From: CBDHHC01 sp050633205
Lineage (GTDB): Bacteria; Pseudomonadota; Alphaproteobacteria; Rhizobiales; CBDHHC01
Assembly (NCBI GenBank): GCA_050633205.1
Contig: JBOEGA010000129.1
Location: 1-64,000, forward strand
Direction of reading: 5' to 3'
Length of the DNA stretch: 64,000 bases
Shown: piece by piece, positions 17,508-26,885 of the stretch
How the letters are laid out: each line of letters begins with the position of its first letter
How positions within the stretch are numbered: position 1 is the stretch's first letter
Notes under the pieces: generated by a model
What the model saw: the letters and a program-made list of their open reading frames with translations, nothing else
Databases searched by the model: none
Told to the model about the DNA's origin: nothing
Made by a program: the position numbers and the translations under genes

Positions 17508-18557
17508 ATGAAGACAACAATTATAGTATCACCAAGAGAACGTTTTTCCTCAGTAGTGCAGTCTCTAAAATCTTTGTTTAAAACAATACCAGAAGATGTT
17601 CGGGTAATTGTAATTGAAGGTGGTTCACCAAAAAGTGTTAGAAAACAGCTAGCTGATCTACAAAAAATTAGAAAATTTGAACATATTCCAATTTCTTACT
17701 GGATTACTCCAAATGAGGCTCGAAATATAGGGGCCAAAATGGCTACAACTGAATTTGTGGCATTTTGTGATAATGATATTGATTACCAAGCTGGCTGGCT
17801 AGATTCGCTTGAGAAGAATGCTGCAGATAATAATAGTGATATTGTAGCGCCTCTTATTTTTATCGGCCCGAATGAAAATGGTACACCAATTATACATCAT
17901 GCAGGTGGAGATCTATCCTATAAGCAGAGTGATGATGGTATAATCATCAAAGAAACTCATCGTCTAATGAATCGACGTTTAGGAGATGTTGAAGCTAATC
18001 TGGAACAAAGCGCACCGATTGACAACGAAGTAGCAGAGTTTCATTGCCTGTTAATGAGAAAGTCCTTCTATGATAGAATGGGAGGTTTGGACGAACGGCT
18101 CATTACACGTGAGCAAATGGATTTAGCGCTCAGAAGTCTTGCTTTAGGTGCAAAAGTGACTTTCGAAAAAGACAGTCATGTTACTTATCTAGCAAAAGTT
18201 CCCTTCATTAAAATGGATATTCCTTACCATCTATTTCGCTGGTCAGATGAACTCGCACTAAAGTCAATTGCGGCTTTTGAAAATTCATGGGATGTAAAGC
18301 TGGATAGTAAAAGGATCCGGCACAGCTGGATCAGAAATCATAGACGTCGCGGCGTAGTCTCTATGTTCCCTATATCAGCGAAGCTATTTGGCAGAAAATT
18401 ACTTGGCAAAATATTGACACCGCTATTCGATGTGTGGATAAGCCAGCATTCCCGCAAAACTCGTATATCTTTAGAGTTATTTGCCCCCAATAAGGTTGCT
18501 GATGCAGGTTTTGTTCAGAACCTTGCCAGTGCTAAAGGGAATCCTGGTCATGACTAG
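17508..18557 (+). CDS. Glycosyltransferase family 2-like protein
   Basis: 349 residues from the ATG at 17508, which has GAGGG 10 bases upstream. GT-A fold: an opening strand TTIIVSPRERFSSVVQSLKS, then NEARNIGAKMATTEFVAFCDNDIDY with the metal-binding DND, and a second half with EFHCLLMRKSFYDRMGGLDE, the usual acceptor-side motif. No membrane segment is obvious, so it acts at the inner face of the membrane or in the cytosol. It overlaps the next gene by 8 bases. The gene is visibly AT-rich (one sampled 60-base line is 27% GC against 50% in ilvD), suggesting transfer. The sugar and acceptor are unknown; surface polysaccharide is likely. Confidence 0.78.
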   Translation: MKTTIIVSPRERFSSVVQSLKSLFKTIPEDVRVIVIEGGSPKSVRKQLADLQKIRKFEHIPISYWITPNEARNIGAKMATTEFVAFCDNDIDYQAGWLDSLEKNAADNNSDIVAPLIFIGPNENGTPIIHHAGGDLSYKQSDDGIIIKETHRLMNRRLGDVEANLEQSAPIDNEVAEFHCLLMRKSFYDRMGGLDERLITREQMDLALRSLALGAKVTFEKDSHVTYLAKVPFIKMDIPYHLFRWSDELALKSIAAFENSWDVKLDSKRIRHSWIRNHRRRGVVSMFPISAKLFGRKLLGKILTPLFDVWISQHSRKTRISLELFAPNKVADAGFVQNLASAKGNPGHD

Positions 18558-19251
18558 TTCATCTCAGCCACAAATTGTCGCTGGAATGGCTACCATGCCT
18601 TCTCGAATCGGATATGCAGAGCGAGCAATTCGCAGTGTCCTCAAGAATGCAAATAAGCTCTACCTGTTTCTTGATAATTTTAATGAAATACCCACATTTG
18701 CCAAACATGAGAAAATTATTCCCCTGCTATCACAAGAGTGGGGTGACCATAAAGCAAATGGGAAATTTCTGGGTTTAAAAATAGATGATAAAGCAGATTA
18801 TTATCTAGCATGTGATGATGATATTGAGTATGCCGAAAATTTTTCCAGACGCCTTTTAAGTGAATGCATCAAGTATGGCAACAACATTTCCATTGGTATA
18901 CATGGAAGTAATTTCCACGACTCAATTCAATCATATAGCAAAGACAGAAAAATTCGCACACTGAGAGAAAGACGATGGTTTGGATGTCGAGTTGATGTAA
19001 TTGCAACCTGTGGCTGCCTGCATTCAGTTAAAAAAATGCGCTTTAATATCGAAAACTGGGATCGTGTAAACATGGTCGATTTGTGTTACGCATTTGAAGC
19101 CAAAAAATCCGGACTGGATCTCAGGTTAATTTCACAACCCAGAAAATGGGTCCGCCCAATTACTTCAAAACAGGAAGACAGCATCTACCATAAGTTAATT
19201 CAAGATGACACAACACAAACATCACTAGTTAATGACCTGCTTAACAGGTAA
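18550..19251 (+). CDS. Glycosyltransferase-like protein (GT-A)
   Basis: 233 residues. ATG 18550 overlaps the end of the previous gene (ATGACTAG), so translation is coupled. The opening QIVAGMATMPSRIGYAERAI strand-loop-helix and the YYLACDDDIEY metal motif are those of a small GT-A glycosyltransferase; IHGSNF and TCGCLHS loops resemble nucleotide-sugar transferases that act on a surface glycan. It is short for family 2 and lacks a membrane segment. Second gene of a three-gene set. Confidence 0.7.
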   Translation: MTSSSQPQIVAGMATMPSRIGYAERAIRSVLKNANKLYLFLDNFNEIPTFAKHEKIIPLLSQEWGDHKANGKFLGLKIDDKADYYLACDDDIEYAENFSRRLLSECIKYGNNISIGIHGSNFHDSIQSYSKDRKIRTLRERRWFGCRVDVIATCGCLHSVKKMRFNIENWDRVNMVDLCYAFEAKKSGLDLRLISQPRKWVRPITSKQEDSIYHKLIQDDTTQTSLVNDLLNR

Positions 19252-19288
19252 CAAGGCAATAAATACCAGTGTTTCCAAGGCAGATGAT

Positions 19289-20281
19289 ATGAGTATTGGA
19301 AGAACTCCAGTAGACCCCGATAGCATTAGCGGAGCTATATCATCAAAGATATTTGTGCTTGCAATTTGCACCTACCAACGCCCTCAAATGTTACTCAACT
19401 GCCTGGCTTCTATAAATAAAATTGATGTGCCTTCAGACTGGTCACTAGAGGTGGTCGTAATTGATAATGAACCAGCTCTAAGCAGTAAAAAGAAAGATAT
19501 CGATGTTAATTTTGAGCTGTTTTATCGGCATGAACCAATACGAGGCATACCTAATGCCAGAAATAATGCCATAAATTTTGCCCTTGAAAGGAGAGCTGAA
19601 GTACTAGGTTTTATTGATGATGATGAAACAGTATCAAATAACTGGTTACAGAGTATGCTCACGACCTTCGAAAAGTATGAATGCGATGTTGTTCAGGGCC
19701 CTGTAAAGCACAAATTTGAGTGGAAGAGACCGTTCTGGTTAAGCGACCCTTCAGATAAAGAAAGAGAAACCGGGACGCAACTAAATACTGCTGCAACAAA
19801 CAATGTTTCTCTTAACTGTCAGCTAATTGCCCCCTCTCCCCATGGGCTCAACTTAAGATTTGATGAGGACCTTCGATTTACAGGTGGTAGTGATACGGCA
19901 TTCTTTTATAAAGCAACTGATTTAGGCGCCACAATAGTATGGTCAAATGAGCCAGTAGTAACAGAATCTATTCCTGTATCCCGTGCAACTATGCTCTGGC
20001 ATTTGAGGAGAGTCTGCAGAACAGAAGCCAATGCAAGCTTATTATATAAAAATCGCAAGGGAGTCGTAAAAGCAGTTGTCAAATATACTCCAAAAATAAC
20101 TATAAGACTATGCAAAGCAACCGGACTATCAATTGCAGTAATTTTGATGCTTCCACTAGGCAAGAAAGTGCTGGCAAAAACATTTTTCAGAGCTGCAAGA
20201 AATGCTATGACTGCAACTGGCGCATTTCTTGGACTTTTCAACATTCAATTGCAACCATATAAAAAAACGGATGGGTATTGA
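19289..20281 (+). CDS. Glycosyltransferase family 2 protein with C-terminal hydrophobic segment
   Basis: 330 residues from ATG 19289 (AAGG 8 bases before); an upstream ATG at 19232, overlapping the previous gene by 20 bases, would give 349. Family 2 features: FVLAICTYQRPQMLLNCLAS, VVIDNE, RGIPNARNNAI, FIDDDE (the DxD), and LRFTGGSDTAFF with the ED-like acceptor region. A hydrophobic stretch near 270 (LSIAVILMLPLG) may anchor it to the inner membrane. Probable last gene of the operon. Same AT-rich composition as its partners. Confidence 0.8.
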   Translation: MSIGRTPVDPDSISGAISSKIFVLAICTYQRPQMLLNCLASINKIDVPSDWSLEVVVIDNEPALSSKKKDIDVNFELFYRHEPIRGIPNARNNAINFALERRAEVLGFIDDDETVSNNWLQSMLTTFEKYECDVVQGPVKHKFEWKRPFWLSDPSDKERETGTQLNTAATNNVSLNCQLIAPSPHGLNLRFDEDLRFTGGSDTAFFYKATDLGATIVWSNEPVVTESIPVSRATMLWHLRRVCRTEANASLLYKNRKGVVKAVVKYTPKITIRLCKATGLSIAVILMLPLGKKVLAKTFFRAARNAMTATGAFLGLFNIQLQPYKKTDGY

Positions 20282-20316
20282 GCGCTCACTTGAAAAATAT
20301 CTACGCACAATACCCA
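20272..20316 (+). terminator. Weak inverted repeat at the end of the glycosyltransferase operon
   Basis: TGGGTATTG (20272-20280) is exactly inverted at 20308-20316 with a 27-base loop, overlapping the stop codon. No T run follows. A possible transcript end structure between convergent genes. Confidence 0.3.
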
Positions 20317-20348
20317 CATTCACTTAAAAGAGATCACTGAGACCTATA

Positions 20349-21434
20349 CTACTCCCCAACTTTCCCTTCCGCAGTATTACCTTCGCCAGCCTGCCCGGTT
20401 TCTTCGGGCTTTTGTTCAGGTTCCTCTTTTTTGAGGGATTTAGAGAGGAAGGCATCAATATCCTTCGCGGTACGCTCTGGTGCTTCTTCCATAGGGAGGT
20501 GTCCAACACCATCATAGATAATGACCTCTGCCTGTGTGATGCGTTCCTTGAATGACTGAGCCGCGGAGGCGTAAACCAGCTGGTCTTCCTTTCCCCATAT
20601 AATCAGGGTTGGTGCTTTTATTTCTTTTGCTCTCTCCGCTATTTTTTTTGCTTTGGCTAAAGCCCCTTTTTCATAAAAGGTCTGTCTGCGAAGAGATCCG
20701 GCACGGCGGTTTCCAGGCAGGCGGACAAGGTCGTAATATCTGTCGACTATGTCTTCTGTTACAGATTCCTTTACTGAAACCGTTTGCAAAAGTGATTTTT
20801 TGACCAGTGAGCGTGGTGTAATATTCGCTATCAGGAAACGCCCGAATGAGTGTCTGGCCAGTCTGAAGGCCAGGTTTTGAGGTGGCCGTATTTCTCCCTT
20901 GCGCAGTGGCATTCCGCCAGCATCCAGCAATATCAGAGCATTGACTTTATCTTTGTTCTTCAGGGCATACCGCCATGTTATCCAGCCTCCAAGAGAGTTT
21001 CCTGCCAGTGCGAATTTCTCAAGTTTCAATTCATTAGATACAAGATCAACGGCTTCCGCGTATCCCTCAAAGCTGTAATTATCCTGCGGATGTGGTCCGG
21101 TTAAACCATGGCCTGGTAAAGTCAGAGATATGACACGGTATTTATCCGTGAGGTATTTTGCCATTGGCTCGAAGGTATGCAGCGATGCTGAAGAGCCATG
21201 TATCAGTACAAGCGGCATACCGTCTTTGTTGCCCTCATCACGGTAGTGCACTTTCATGCCCTTGCCATTATCAGCAAATTTGCTGAGCTGATTGGTGTAT
21301 TTAGCGCGAACTGTTTCGGGATCGCTGTCCGGGGTTTTCAGGTAGAAGAAAGCTCCTACCGCAAGAACAGCCAGTAGAACGATGAAGTAGACCAGATATC
21401 GGAAGATTTTTTTTATCATTGTTGTGCTTTTCAT
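20349..21434 (-). CDS. Membrane-anchored alpha/beta hydrolase
   Basis: 361 residues from ATG 21434 (21419 is an equal alternative; neither has a clear SD). An N-terminal signal anchor (FRYLVYFIVLLAVLAVGAFFYL) is followed by an alpha/beta-hydrolase domain: LVLIHGSSAS (oxyanion), GNSLGGW (nucleophile Ser), IWGKEDQLV (Asp) and GVGHLPMEEAPE (His). The C-terminal 30 residues are a Glu/Lys/Pro/Gly-rich tail. It resembles the MhpC/haloalkane dehalogenase/epoxide hydrolase branch, but substrate cannot be assigned. It faces the glycosyltransferase operon tail to tail. Confidence 0.75.
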   Translation of the reverse strand: MKSTTMIKKIFRYLVYFIVLLAVLAVGAFFYLKTPDSDPETVRAKYTNQLSKFADNGKGMKVHYRDEGNKDGMPLVLIHGSSASLHTFEPMAKYLTDKYRVISLTLPGHGLTGPHPQDNYSFEGYAEAVDLVSNELKLEKFALAGNSLGGWITWRYALKNKDKVNALILLDAGGMPLRKGEIRPPQNLAFRLARHSFGRFLIANITPRSLVKKSLLQTVSVKESVTEDIVDRYYDLVRLPGNRRAGSLRRQTFYEKGALAKAKKIAERAKEIKAPTLIIWGKEDQLVYASAAQSFKERITQAEVIIYDGVGHLPMEEAPERTAKDIDAFLSKSLKKEEPEQKPEETGQAGEGNTAEGKVGE

Positions 21435-21647
21435 GATTATTGTTTGCCGAAGTCTACATGCCTGCGCCCAGAAAAAGCATGCTCCAATAGTATGACAAGC
21501 AGATCTGGCGGCCCAGATTCTGACATGAATTCCACACGGTATTGTGACCTTAAACCAGACGAAAGTCTGGTATTCGCGAGCTGAGAGGCGGATGTAACAT
21601 ATATTAAATTCTACAGGCTTTGAGTTTAATATCAGGGGGACTTTAGA

Positions 21648-22013
21648 ATGAGAATTCTGTTTATGGGCATATTCTGTCTCGTAATGACATGCGCAATTCA
21701 TGCAGAGCCACCCCCGACAACTGGTTCATTCTGTAATCATATTCGGTACCATAGCTGGTATCTGACACTTCTTGATATACGTAATCAGTCCTGCTGCAAC
21801 AGTGAGGACTGCCGCTGTGCCCGTGTGAAATATGTTGGCGGGAGATATGCCGTGCAGATTGAGCCTGATGGTATCTGGCATATGACTGACCATGACACCA
21901 AGATTTATTATGACAAGGTCACACCCAATGGCGGACCACATGCCTGCGTTGCCTATAACGGTTTTATGCGAATATATATTGTGAGATGTCTGGTTCTGCC
22001 TGCCTCGGTGTAG
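21648..22013 (+). CDS. Small Cys-rich secreted protein, function unknown
   Basis: 121 residues. Signal peptide (MGIFCLVMTCAIHA, cleavage likely before EPPPT). The mature part has SCCNSEDCRCARV and two further Cys near the C-terminus (HACVAY, IVRCLV), so several disulfides are likely. The CC-x3-DC pattern followed by a W-x(2)-V-like strand recalls a widespread family of short alphaproteobacterial secreted proteins that I cannot name. SD AGGGGGA precedes the ATG by 7 bases. Confidence 0.65.
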   Translation: MRILFMGIFCLVMTCAIHAEPPPTTGSFCNHIRYHSWYLTLLDIRNQSCCNSEDCRCARVKYVGGRYAVQIEPDGIWHMTDHDTKIYYDKVTPNGGPHACVAYNGFMRIYIVRCLVLPASV

Positions 22014-22132
22014 GCTGGCAGAGGTTTGCCCGGAGATCTCTTTTCAGGTTGTTGTGACCATAGACAAACACCTGAACCTACGGTAAATTCTTTCACAATT
22101 GCTCTCCCTTACAATGTGAAAGGCGGCCTGCC

Positions 22133-23590
22133 ATGGCTCATAATAAAGCGCCTGATATTCCCTATTCCGGTCCAGACTTATGCAGAATGGAGGCGCATGT
22201 TATTGTTGACCTTCTGAAAAGCAGAAAGGTTTCTCCTGACGAATTGCTGAAGGCAGCATTTGAGAGAATTGAACAGGTTGAGCCGGATGTGAATGCCATG
22301 CCGATCACATGCAGGGAGCTTGCCGAAACGAAGACATCAGGACTGGATGAGAGTTTGTCCGGCCATCCAGGTTATCTGGCGGGGTTGCCCATCGCGATCA
22401 AGGATCTGACTCCGGTTAAGGATGTGCTTACGACCTTTGGCACCCTGTTTATGAAAGATTATATTCCTGAAGAGAGTGATGCTGTTGTCAGTACTCTGGA
22501 AGAACGTGGCGGAGTTGTTGTTGGCAAGACAAATACGCCGGAGTTCGGGGCGGGTGGCAATACGTTTAACCCTGTATTTGGGGCGACACGAAATCCGTGG
22601 GATACGCAGCTGAATGCCGGTGGCTCTTCGGGGGGAGCTGCGGTATCGCTCGCAACGGGTGAGGTGTGGCTCAGTCATGGATCGGATCATGGAGGCAGTT
22701 TACGCACGCCTGCTGCCTATAATGGCATTGTCGGCCTTAGACCGAGTTCAGGCATTTGCGGCAGCTCTACGGAGACGACATTCCATCTGGAAGCTCAGCA
22801 GGGGCCAATGGCGCGGTCTGTGCGGGATTGTGCGCTGTTTCTGGATGCTATGGCAGGTTTCCAGAAGCATATGCCTACGTCCTACCCTGCTCCGGAAACG
22901 CCCTATCAGAATGCTGCACTTACCGGGAATACGAAAGTACGAATAGGGTTCTCCCCCGATCTTGGTGGCCTGCTTCCGGTAGAGCCGGAGATGGACAGTT
23001 GCTTACGCAACGGACTGCTGGCGATTGAGAAAAACGGCGGCAGTGTTGAGGAGGTAAACCTTAACCTGTCAAAGCTGGTGGAAACCTATTACACGTTTCG
23101 CAGGTTTATGTGGGCGACCAAATACAGGCGTGTGTCTGAGACATTCCTTAAGGGGCTTAAGCCTGTTCTGGCTGAGGATCTGGCTCTTGGGAAGGCATTG
23201 GCTGTCGATGATATTGCTGATGCAGAACTGAACCGGATGGCTCTGTTCAGAAAGATGGTGAGGATCTTTGATCAGTTTGATGTTCTGGCCTGCCCGGTCG
23301 TCGGGTCAATGCCCCGAGCAGTTGAGACGGAATGGGTTGGTGAGATTAACGGGCAGAAATTAAACGGATATATGGACTGGCTAGGATTCGCGTTTTTAGC
23401 AACCGTAACAGGTTTGCCAGCGATGTCTGTACCTGCAGGCTTTTCTGCTGATGGAATTCCGGTTGGTATTCAGTTGATCGGGCCGCCGAGGGGAGAAGCA
23501 AAACTGATTGAGGTGGCTCGTGCGGTAGAAATGGCAGTTGGGGGTCCATTTAAGGTGATTGATCCGAAAGTTATGCATCGAGACCAATAG
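22133..23590 (+). CDS. Amidase (amidase signature family)
   Basis: 485 residues. The Ser-cisSer-Lys triad is visible: Lys90 (LPIAIKD), the cis-Ser in NAGGSSGGAA (165-166) and nucleophile Ser189 in SDHGGSLRTPA. This family includes GatA, fatty-acid amide hydrolases and aryl-amide or nitrile-pathway amidases. No gatB/gatC neighbour, so a catabolic amidase is likelier than the transamidosome subunit; the substrate is unknown. AAGGCGG lies before the ATG. Confidence 0.88.
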   Translation: MAHNKAPDIPYSGPDLCRMEAHVIVDLLKSRKVSPDELLKAAFERIEQVEPDVNAMPITCRELAETKTSGLDESLSGHPGYLAGLPIAIKDLTPVKDVLTTFGTLFMKDYIPEESDAVVSTLEERGGVVVGKTNTPEFGAGGNTFNPVFGATRNPWDTQLNAGGSSGGAAVSLATGEVWLSHGSDHGGSLRTPAAYNGIVGLRPSSGICGSSTETTFHLEAQQGPMARSVRDCALFLDAMAGFQKHMPTSYPAPETPYQNAALTGNTKVRIGFSPDLGGLLPVEPEMDSCLRNGLLAIEKNGGSVEEVNLNLSKLVETYYTFRRFMWATKYRRVSETFLKGLKPVLAEDLALGKALAVDDIADAELNRMALFRKMVRIFDQFDVLACPVVGSMPRAVETEWVGEINGQKLNGYMDWLGFAFLATVTGLPAMSVPAGFSADGIPVGIQLIGPPRGEAKLIEVARAVEMAVGGPFKVIDPKVMHRDQ

Positions 23591-23677
23591 TGGCAGGAAT
23601 TGCAGGCTTCTAGATATTTCCCTGAAAAGGGGCTCCCCAGATGCTGCCCGGTGGGGAGGTTAGAGTTCAGTTTTCTC

Positions 23678-24073
23678 TCAATCGAAGAGCGGGTCGTAGT
23701 GGCGTTCGTAATAGCGTCGACGTCTGTACTTTCTGCGAATTCTTTTACGCTGACGCTTATGTGTTTTGTCCCTGCGGGATCTTTTTTTAGAGACAGCCCT
23801 TTCTTTCTGCCTTCTTAATTTTGAGGGTGGAAGGGCTGGCAGTTTAAGCTGAGATTCTCCGATCAGCTTGTCTTGTAGTGCAATCTTCTTTTGCTTATCC
23901 CAGTAATCAGCAATAGAGATCAGAGCGCTAACTAACGTTATCAGCAAGCCAGCCAGAGTTACCCAGCCGGGACGCCTGTTTGTGTGAGAGGCCCGAGGTG
24001 TTGTCGCAACCGGGATTTTTTCCTCAATGGTCTCTATGGTTCGTCTGATTTGTTTATAAGTGTTTTCAGTCAT
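23678..24073 (-). CDS. Single-pass membrane protein with very basic C-terminus
   Basis: 131 residues from ATG 24073 (AGAAGGA 9 bases upstream; other in-frame ATGs at 24082 and 24109 are less well placed). One membrane segment (WVTLAGLLITLVSALISIADYW), then a soluble tail in which the last 40 residues are mostly Arg, Lys, Tyr and His. The basic tail could bind nucleic acid or acidic phospholipid; no family recognised. It stands alone with its own upstream region shared with the divergent gene at 24446. Confidence 0.55.
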   Translation of the reverse strand: MTENTYKQIRRTIETIEEKIPVATTPRASHTNRRPGWVTLAGLLITLVSALISIADYWDKQKKIALQDKLIGESQLKLPALPPSKLRRQKERAVSKKRSRRDKTHKRQRKRIRRKYRRRRYYERHYDPLFD

Positions 24074-24445
24074 ATTAGACATTCCTTCTAATTGCGAAAG
24101 TATGTCCATTGTACCGAATTTTCGAACTAGCCCAGGATGCGCGGTTTGGGCGGGAATGGTGGAAAGTGCTGACTGGTTTACTGATTATGGATAACGCGTC
24201 TACTGCTGCAACTGCTGCTACAAATGCAATCACCTGCATGAATTTTTCCGATAGTAAGCCGACTAATCAAATTTCCAGCATGTCAAGCCCTTACTATTGG
24301 CTAGCTGGAGATCCGGCGTCGCATACTATATGAGGTAATTATGTCTTCATTTACTGCTACTGTTGGCAGTACTTGCAGTGCTGACATATAATAGCAACAA
24401 TTCCATTTCTTAATAATATTGAACATAATTTTATTTATTATAAAA
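24074..24445. other. Divergent intergenic region
   Basis: About 370 bp between two divergent genes. A 74-codon plus frame (24109-24333) has odd composition and no SD, so I did not call it. No operator or RNA gene was recognised. Confidence 0.4.
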
Positions 24446-25699
24446 ATGACACCAATACCTTCAGAAAGTACGCTTAAAAACTACCTGCGCAGGGTTGAGG
24501 AAATTGATGACCTGCCCACCTGGGCTGAAATTGAGCCCGGAAGTTTTTTGTATGTAGTCAAAGAAATATGGGAACGTGAACAAGACCGGGATGGACGGCG
24601 CGGACATCTGAGTGAAAATAAAATAGCTTCGCTGATCGGTAAAATTTCCAAACGTAAATTTACCAGAAATCAGTACCAATCCATGTTTGGCGCGGGACGT
24701 AAAGATCAGAAGTCAAAACAGGATGTTCCCGTAGAAGTCGCCAAGGCATTCCTGCTTGTGGCCTTCACCCACTGGTCTTTTGGACATATTGATTCAGGAG
24801 ATGACAAGCCTCCGAATACTCAAAGCATTTTGCCGGACTTATCTACTGATTACAAAGAAATCGTAGGCAAAATTATCAAGCTTATGTATTCGACGGGAAT
24901 ACCTATTAAGTGCCTGCCTGTACCGGGACTAGGGCCAAAGGGATTCTACCGAAACTGCCGCAAAAGAAACCGCTCGGTTATTATTGCGACTGAGCGCGAG
25001 CATATCGTGATGAATAATCCGGGAAGCGGATTAAAGGAGTGGTCTGAAACGGTACGTATTCTGTTTAAATATCAGGATCAGCCGGAATATGACATGATGC
25101 ATATATGGGCAGTAAAAGAACCATTTATTTCAGATGACCCACGCTCAATCGGTAACCTGTATCATATCGGCCTGTTGCAAACGGCTTTCCGTGTAGCAAG
25201 GGCATTATGCCTTAGCAAGGACGAGTTCCCTACCTGGGAAGAGCTGTCGAAAAAATGCATTATAGTTATGTTGCTCAACAAGACGAATGATAAATATCGT
25301 TCAGAGCCTCCACCTTCCTCTGATAGTCAGGATGAACTTATTTCTGATTACTTTATCTTTCCAAATGAAGTGCCATGGCTGTGGCGATCGAGGGATGACG
25401 AAAACCTGTCACTCAATGACATCAATTTTATCACGACTATTGATGATGGACCTCAGGAAGAAATACAGGTGAGGTATAATATATTTCTTCATAAAGAAAA
25501 TTCAAAAACACCACCGGTTATTCAGAAAAACAGCCCAAGCAATGACAGCGACGAAAGTTTTAGAAATTTATATCTTGCCTGTAAACAGTATTCAGAAAAA
25601 ACTGATTGTGAAGAGCTACAAAAAATACATGAGAATGCTGTTAATCATCGCTGGAAGTTCATGACCGCACAAGAATTTATCAATCTTGACGTCCCCTGA
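24446..25699 (+). CDS. Protein of unknown family, 417 residues
   Basis: No signal peptide or membrane segment. The N-terminal about 125 residues (STLKNYLRRVEEIDDLPTWA, then KIASLIGKISKRKFTRNQY and a helix-rich AFLLVAFTHWSFG) look all-helical and basic. A middle part (PVPGLGPKGFYRNC, SVIIATEREHIVMNN, DMMHIWAVKE) looks like alpha/beta. A low-complexity Ser/Asp/Asn stretch lies before the C-terminal helix. The start at 24446 follows a very AT-rich leader with no SD; a start at 24419 is possible. I recognise no domain. The next gene, 223 bp downstream on the same strand, is a radical SAM enzyme. Confidence 0.65.
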   Translation: MTPIPSESTLKNYLRRVEEIDDLPTWAEIEPGSFLYVVKEIWEREQDRDGRRGHLSENKIASLIGKISKRKFTRNQYQSMFGAGRKDQKSKQDVPVEVAKAFLLVAFTHWSFGHIDSGDDKPPNTQSILPDLSTDYKEIVGKIIKLMYSTGIPIKCLPVPGLGPKGFYRNCRKRNRSVIIATEREHIVMNNPGSGLKEWSETVRILFKYQDQPEYDMMHIWAVKEPFISDDPRSIGNLYHIGLLQTAFRVARALCLSKDEFPTWEELSKKCIIVMLLNKTNDKYRSEPPPSSDSQDELISDYFIFPNEVPWLWRSRDDENLSLNDINFITTIDDGPQEEIQVRYNIFLHKENSKTPPVIQKNSPSNDSDESFRNLYLACKQYSEKTDCEELQKIHENAVNHRWKFMTAQEFINLDVP

Positions 25700-25922
25700 G
25701 AATTTAGTTGCTGTGCATAAGTGGTATTGCAGCAAATCAATGCAAAAAAATTTACTGATCTGCCGCAAATTTGCTTGCAGCATCCTATCGTTAGTGCTAA
25801 CCAATTCCACCTATAGGTGTAGATATAATGTCGCACCATTACATTTTAGTTTTAACCTCATTGGCACAGTCTCGTCTAGCTTTCTAAATTTTCAGCCAAC
25901 CCAAATAAAACGGCAAAAAAAT

Positions 25923-26885
25923 ATGGCCTATTCATACGCAGCACCTACAGGAATTTCTTTTTCTGACAAGGGCTTAGCCCTGACTTATATTGTACCTGCA
26001 AGTAAATGTAACCTCAACTGTAGTTTCTGCGTAATAAAGCAACGACAAGAAGCCCTTCAAAATACTTTGTCAATTTCCGACTATCTTAATTTCACTAAAA
26101 ATATCATAGAAAAAGAACAGGTCGCTGTTATTTCGGTTCAGGGTTATGAGCCGCTTTTACCTGAATCATGGCCTTATACAAAAGCGATTATGGAGCAGGC
26201 TGCATCCTATGGATTGCCGCGCAGTTTTATAACGAATGGTTACCTTCTTGAAGAACGTGCTCAGGATGTTATTGATCTGAAGCTTACTGGAATTTCTGTG
26301 AGTGTTGATAGCTGCTCTCCGATTATTCACGACAGACTTCGTGGTAAAGAAGGAGCTTTTGCCAAAACAGTACGCGGTATTCAAAAGCTGAACCGCCTTT
26401 CTGATGACAGCATGAATCTGACTGTCTGTTCTGTTCTTATGCCTAAAAAGCGTGTCAACCTGAAAAGGATGCCTGAACTGCTGGACAGTATCGGGGTGCG
26501 AAGCTGGGGTATATCTCCACTCATGAGAATTGGCAGAAATGAGATTGGCGGAATTACCGGTGCTGGTGAAGAAATCATTGAGGATCTTCTGTATTTTAGT
26601 GAAGAAGCTAAAAAATACGGTATTTCAGTTTTCCTTAATGACGAACTCAGCGCAATACCAAACGAGCATATTGCCGACCTTAATGAGCAGATTGTCCGCC
26701 GTTTCAAGCGCCCGGATGGCCTGATAAGGCTTAACGCTAATGGTGCCTGTTCAATTGGGACCGAAATACTTCAACAGGTCAGTCCTACAGAGACACCTGT
26801 ATGGGATCCTTCCAAACTGAGTCCTGCTGCCTTTCTTGATTCTATCAGAAACTCTTCTCCAGATATATCAATCGCTGCGGCTTAA
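25923..26885 (+). CDS. Radical SAM protein of unknown specificity
   Basis: 320 residues. The CxxxCxxC cluster motif is at Cys29, Cys33 and Cys36 (SKCNLNCSFC), after an opening YIVPAS strand. A beta-alpha barrel follows: VAVISVQGYEPLLPE (in the place of the usual GGEP), RSFITNGYLL, GISVSVDS, then PLMRIGRN. There is no Cys-rich SPASM domain at the C-terminus, only a short tail. The GGE motif is replaced by QGYEP. Substrate unknown. The ATG at 25923 was chosen because the cluster motif sits at a normal distance; the SD is weak. Its stop overlaps the stop of the convergent TPR gene by 4 bases. Confidence 0.82.
   Translation: MAYSYAAPTGISFSDKGLALTYIVPASKCNLNCSFCVIKQRQEALQNTLSISDYLNFTKNIIEKEQVAVISVQGYEPLLPESWPYTKAIMEQAASYGLPRSFITNGYLLEERAQDVIDLKLTGISVSVDSCSPIIHDRLRGKEGAFAKTVRGIQKLNRLSDDSMNLTVCSVLMPKKRVNLKRMPELLDSIGVRSWGISPLMRIGRNEIGGITGAGEEIIEDLLYFSEEAKKYGISVFLNDELSAIPNEHIADLNEQIVRRFKRPDGLIRLNANGACSIGTEILQQVSPTETPVWDPSKLSPAAFLDSIRNSSPDISIAAA

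Noticed and set aside
24109..24333. 74-codon plus-strand frame
   Set aside because: No SD, Ala/Thr/Asn repeats without fold features, lies in a divergent promoter region.
24446..26885. RiPP precursor peptide gene near the radical SAM enzyme
   Set aside because: No short Cys- or Gly-rich ORF with an SD is seen in the 223-bp gap, and the enzyme lacks a SPASM domain.
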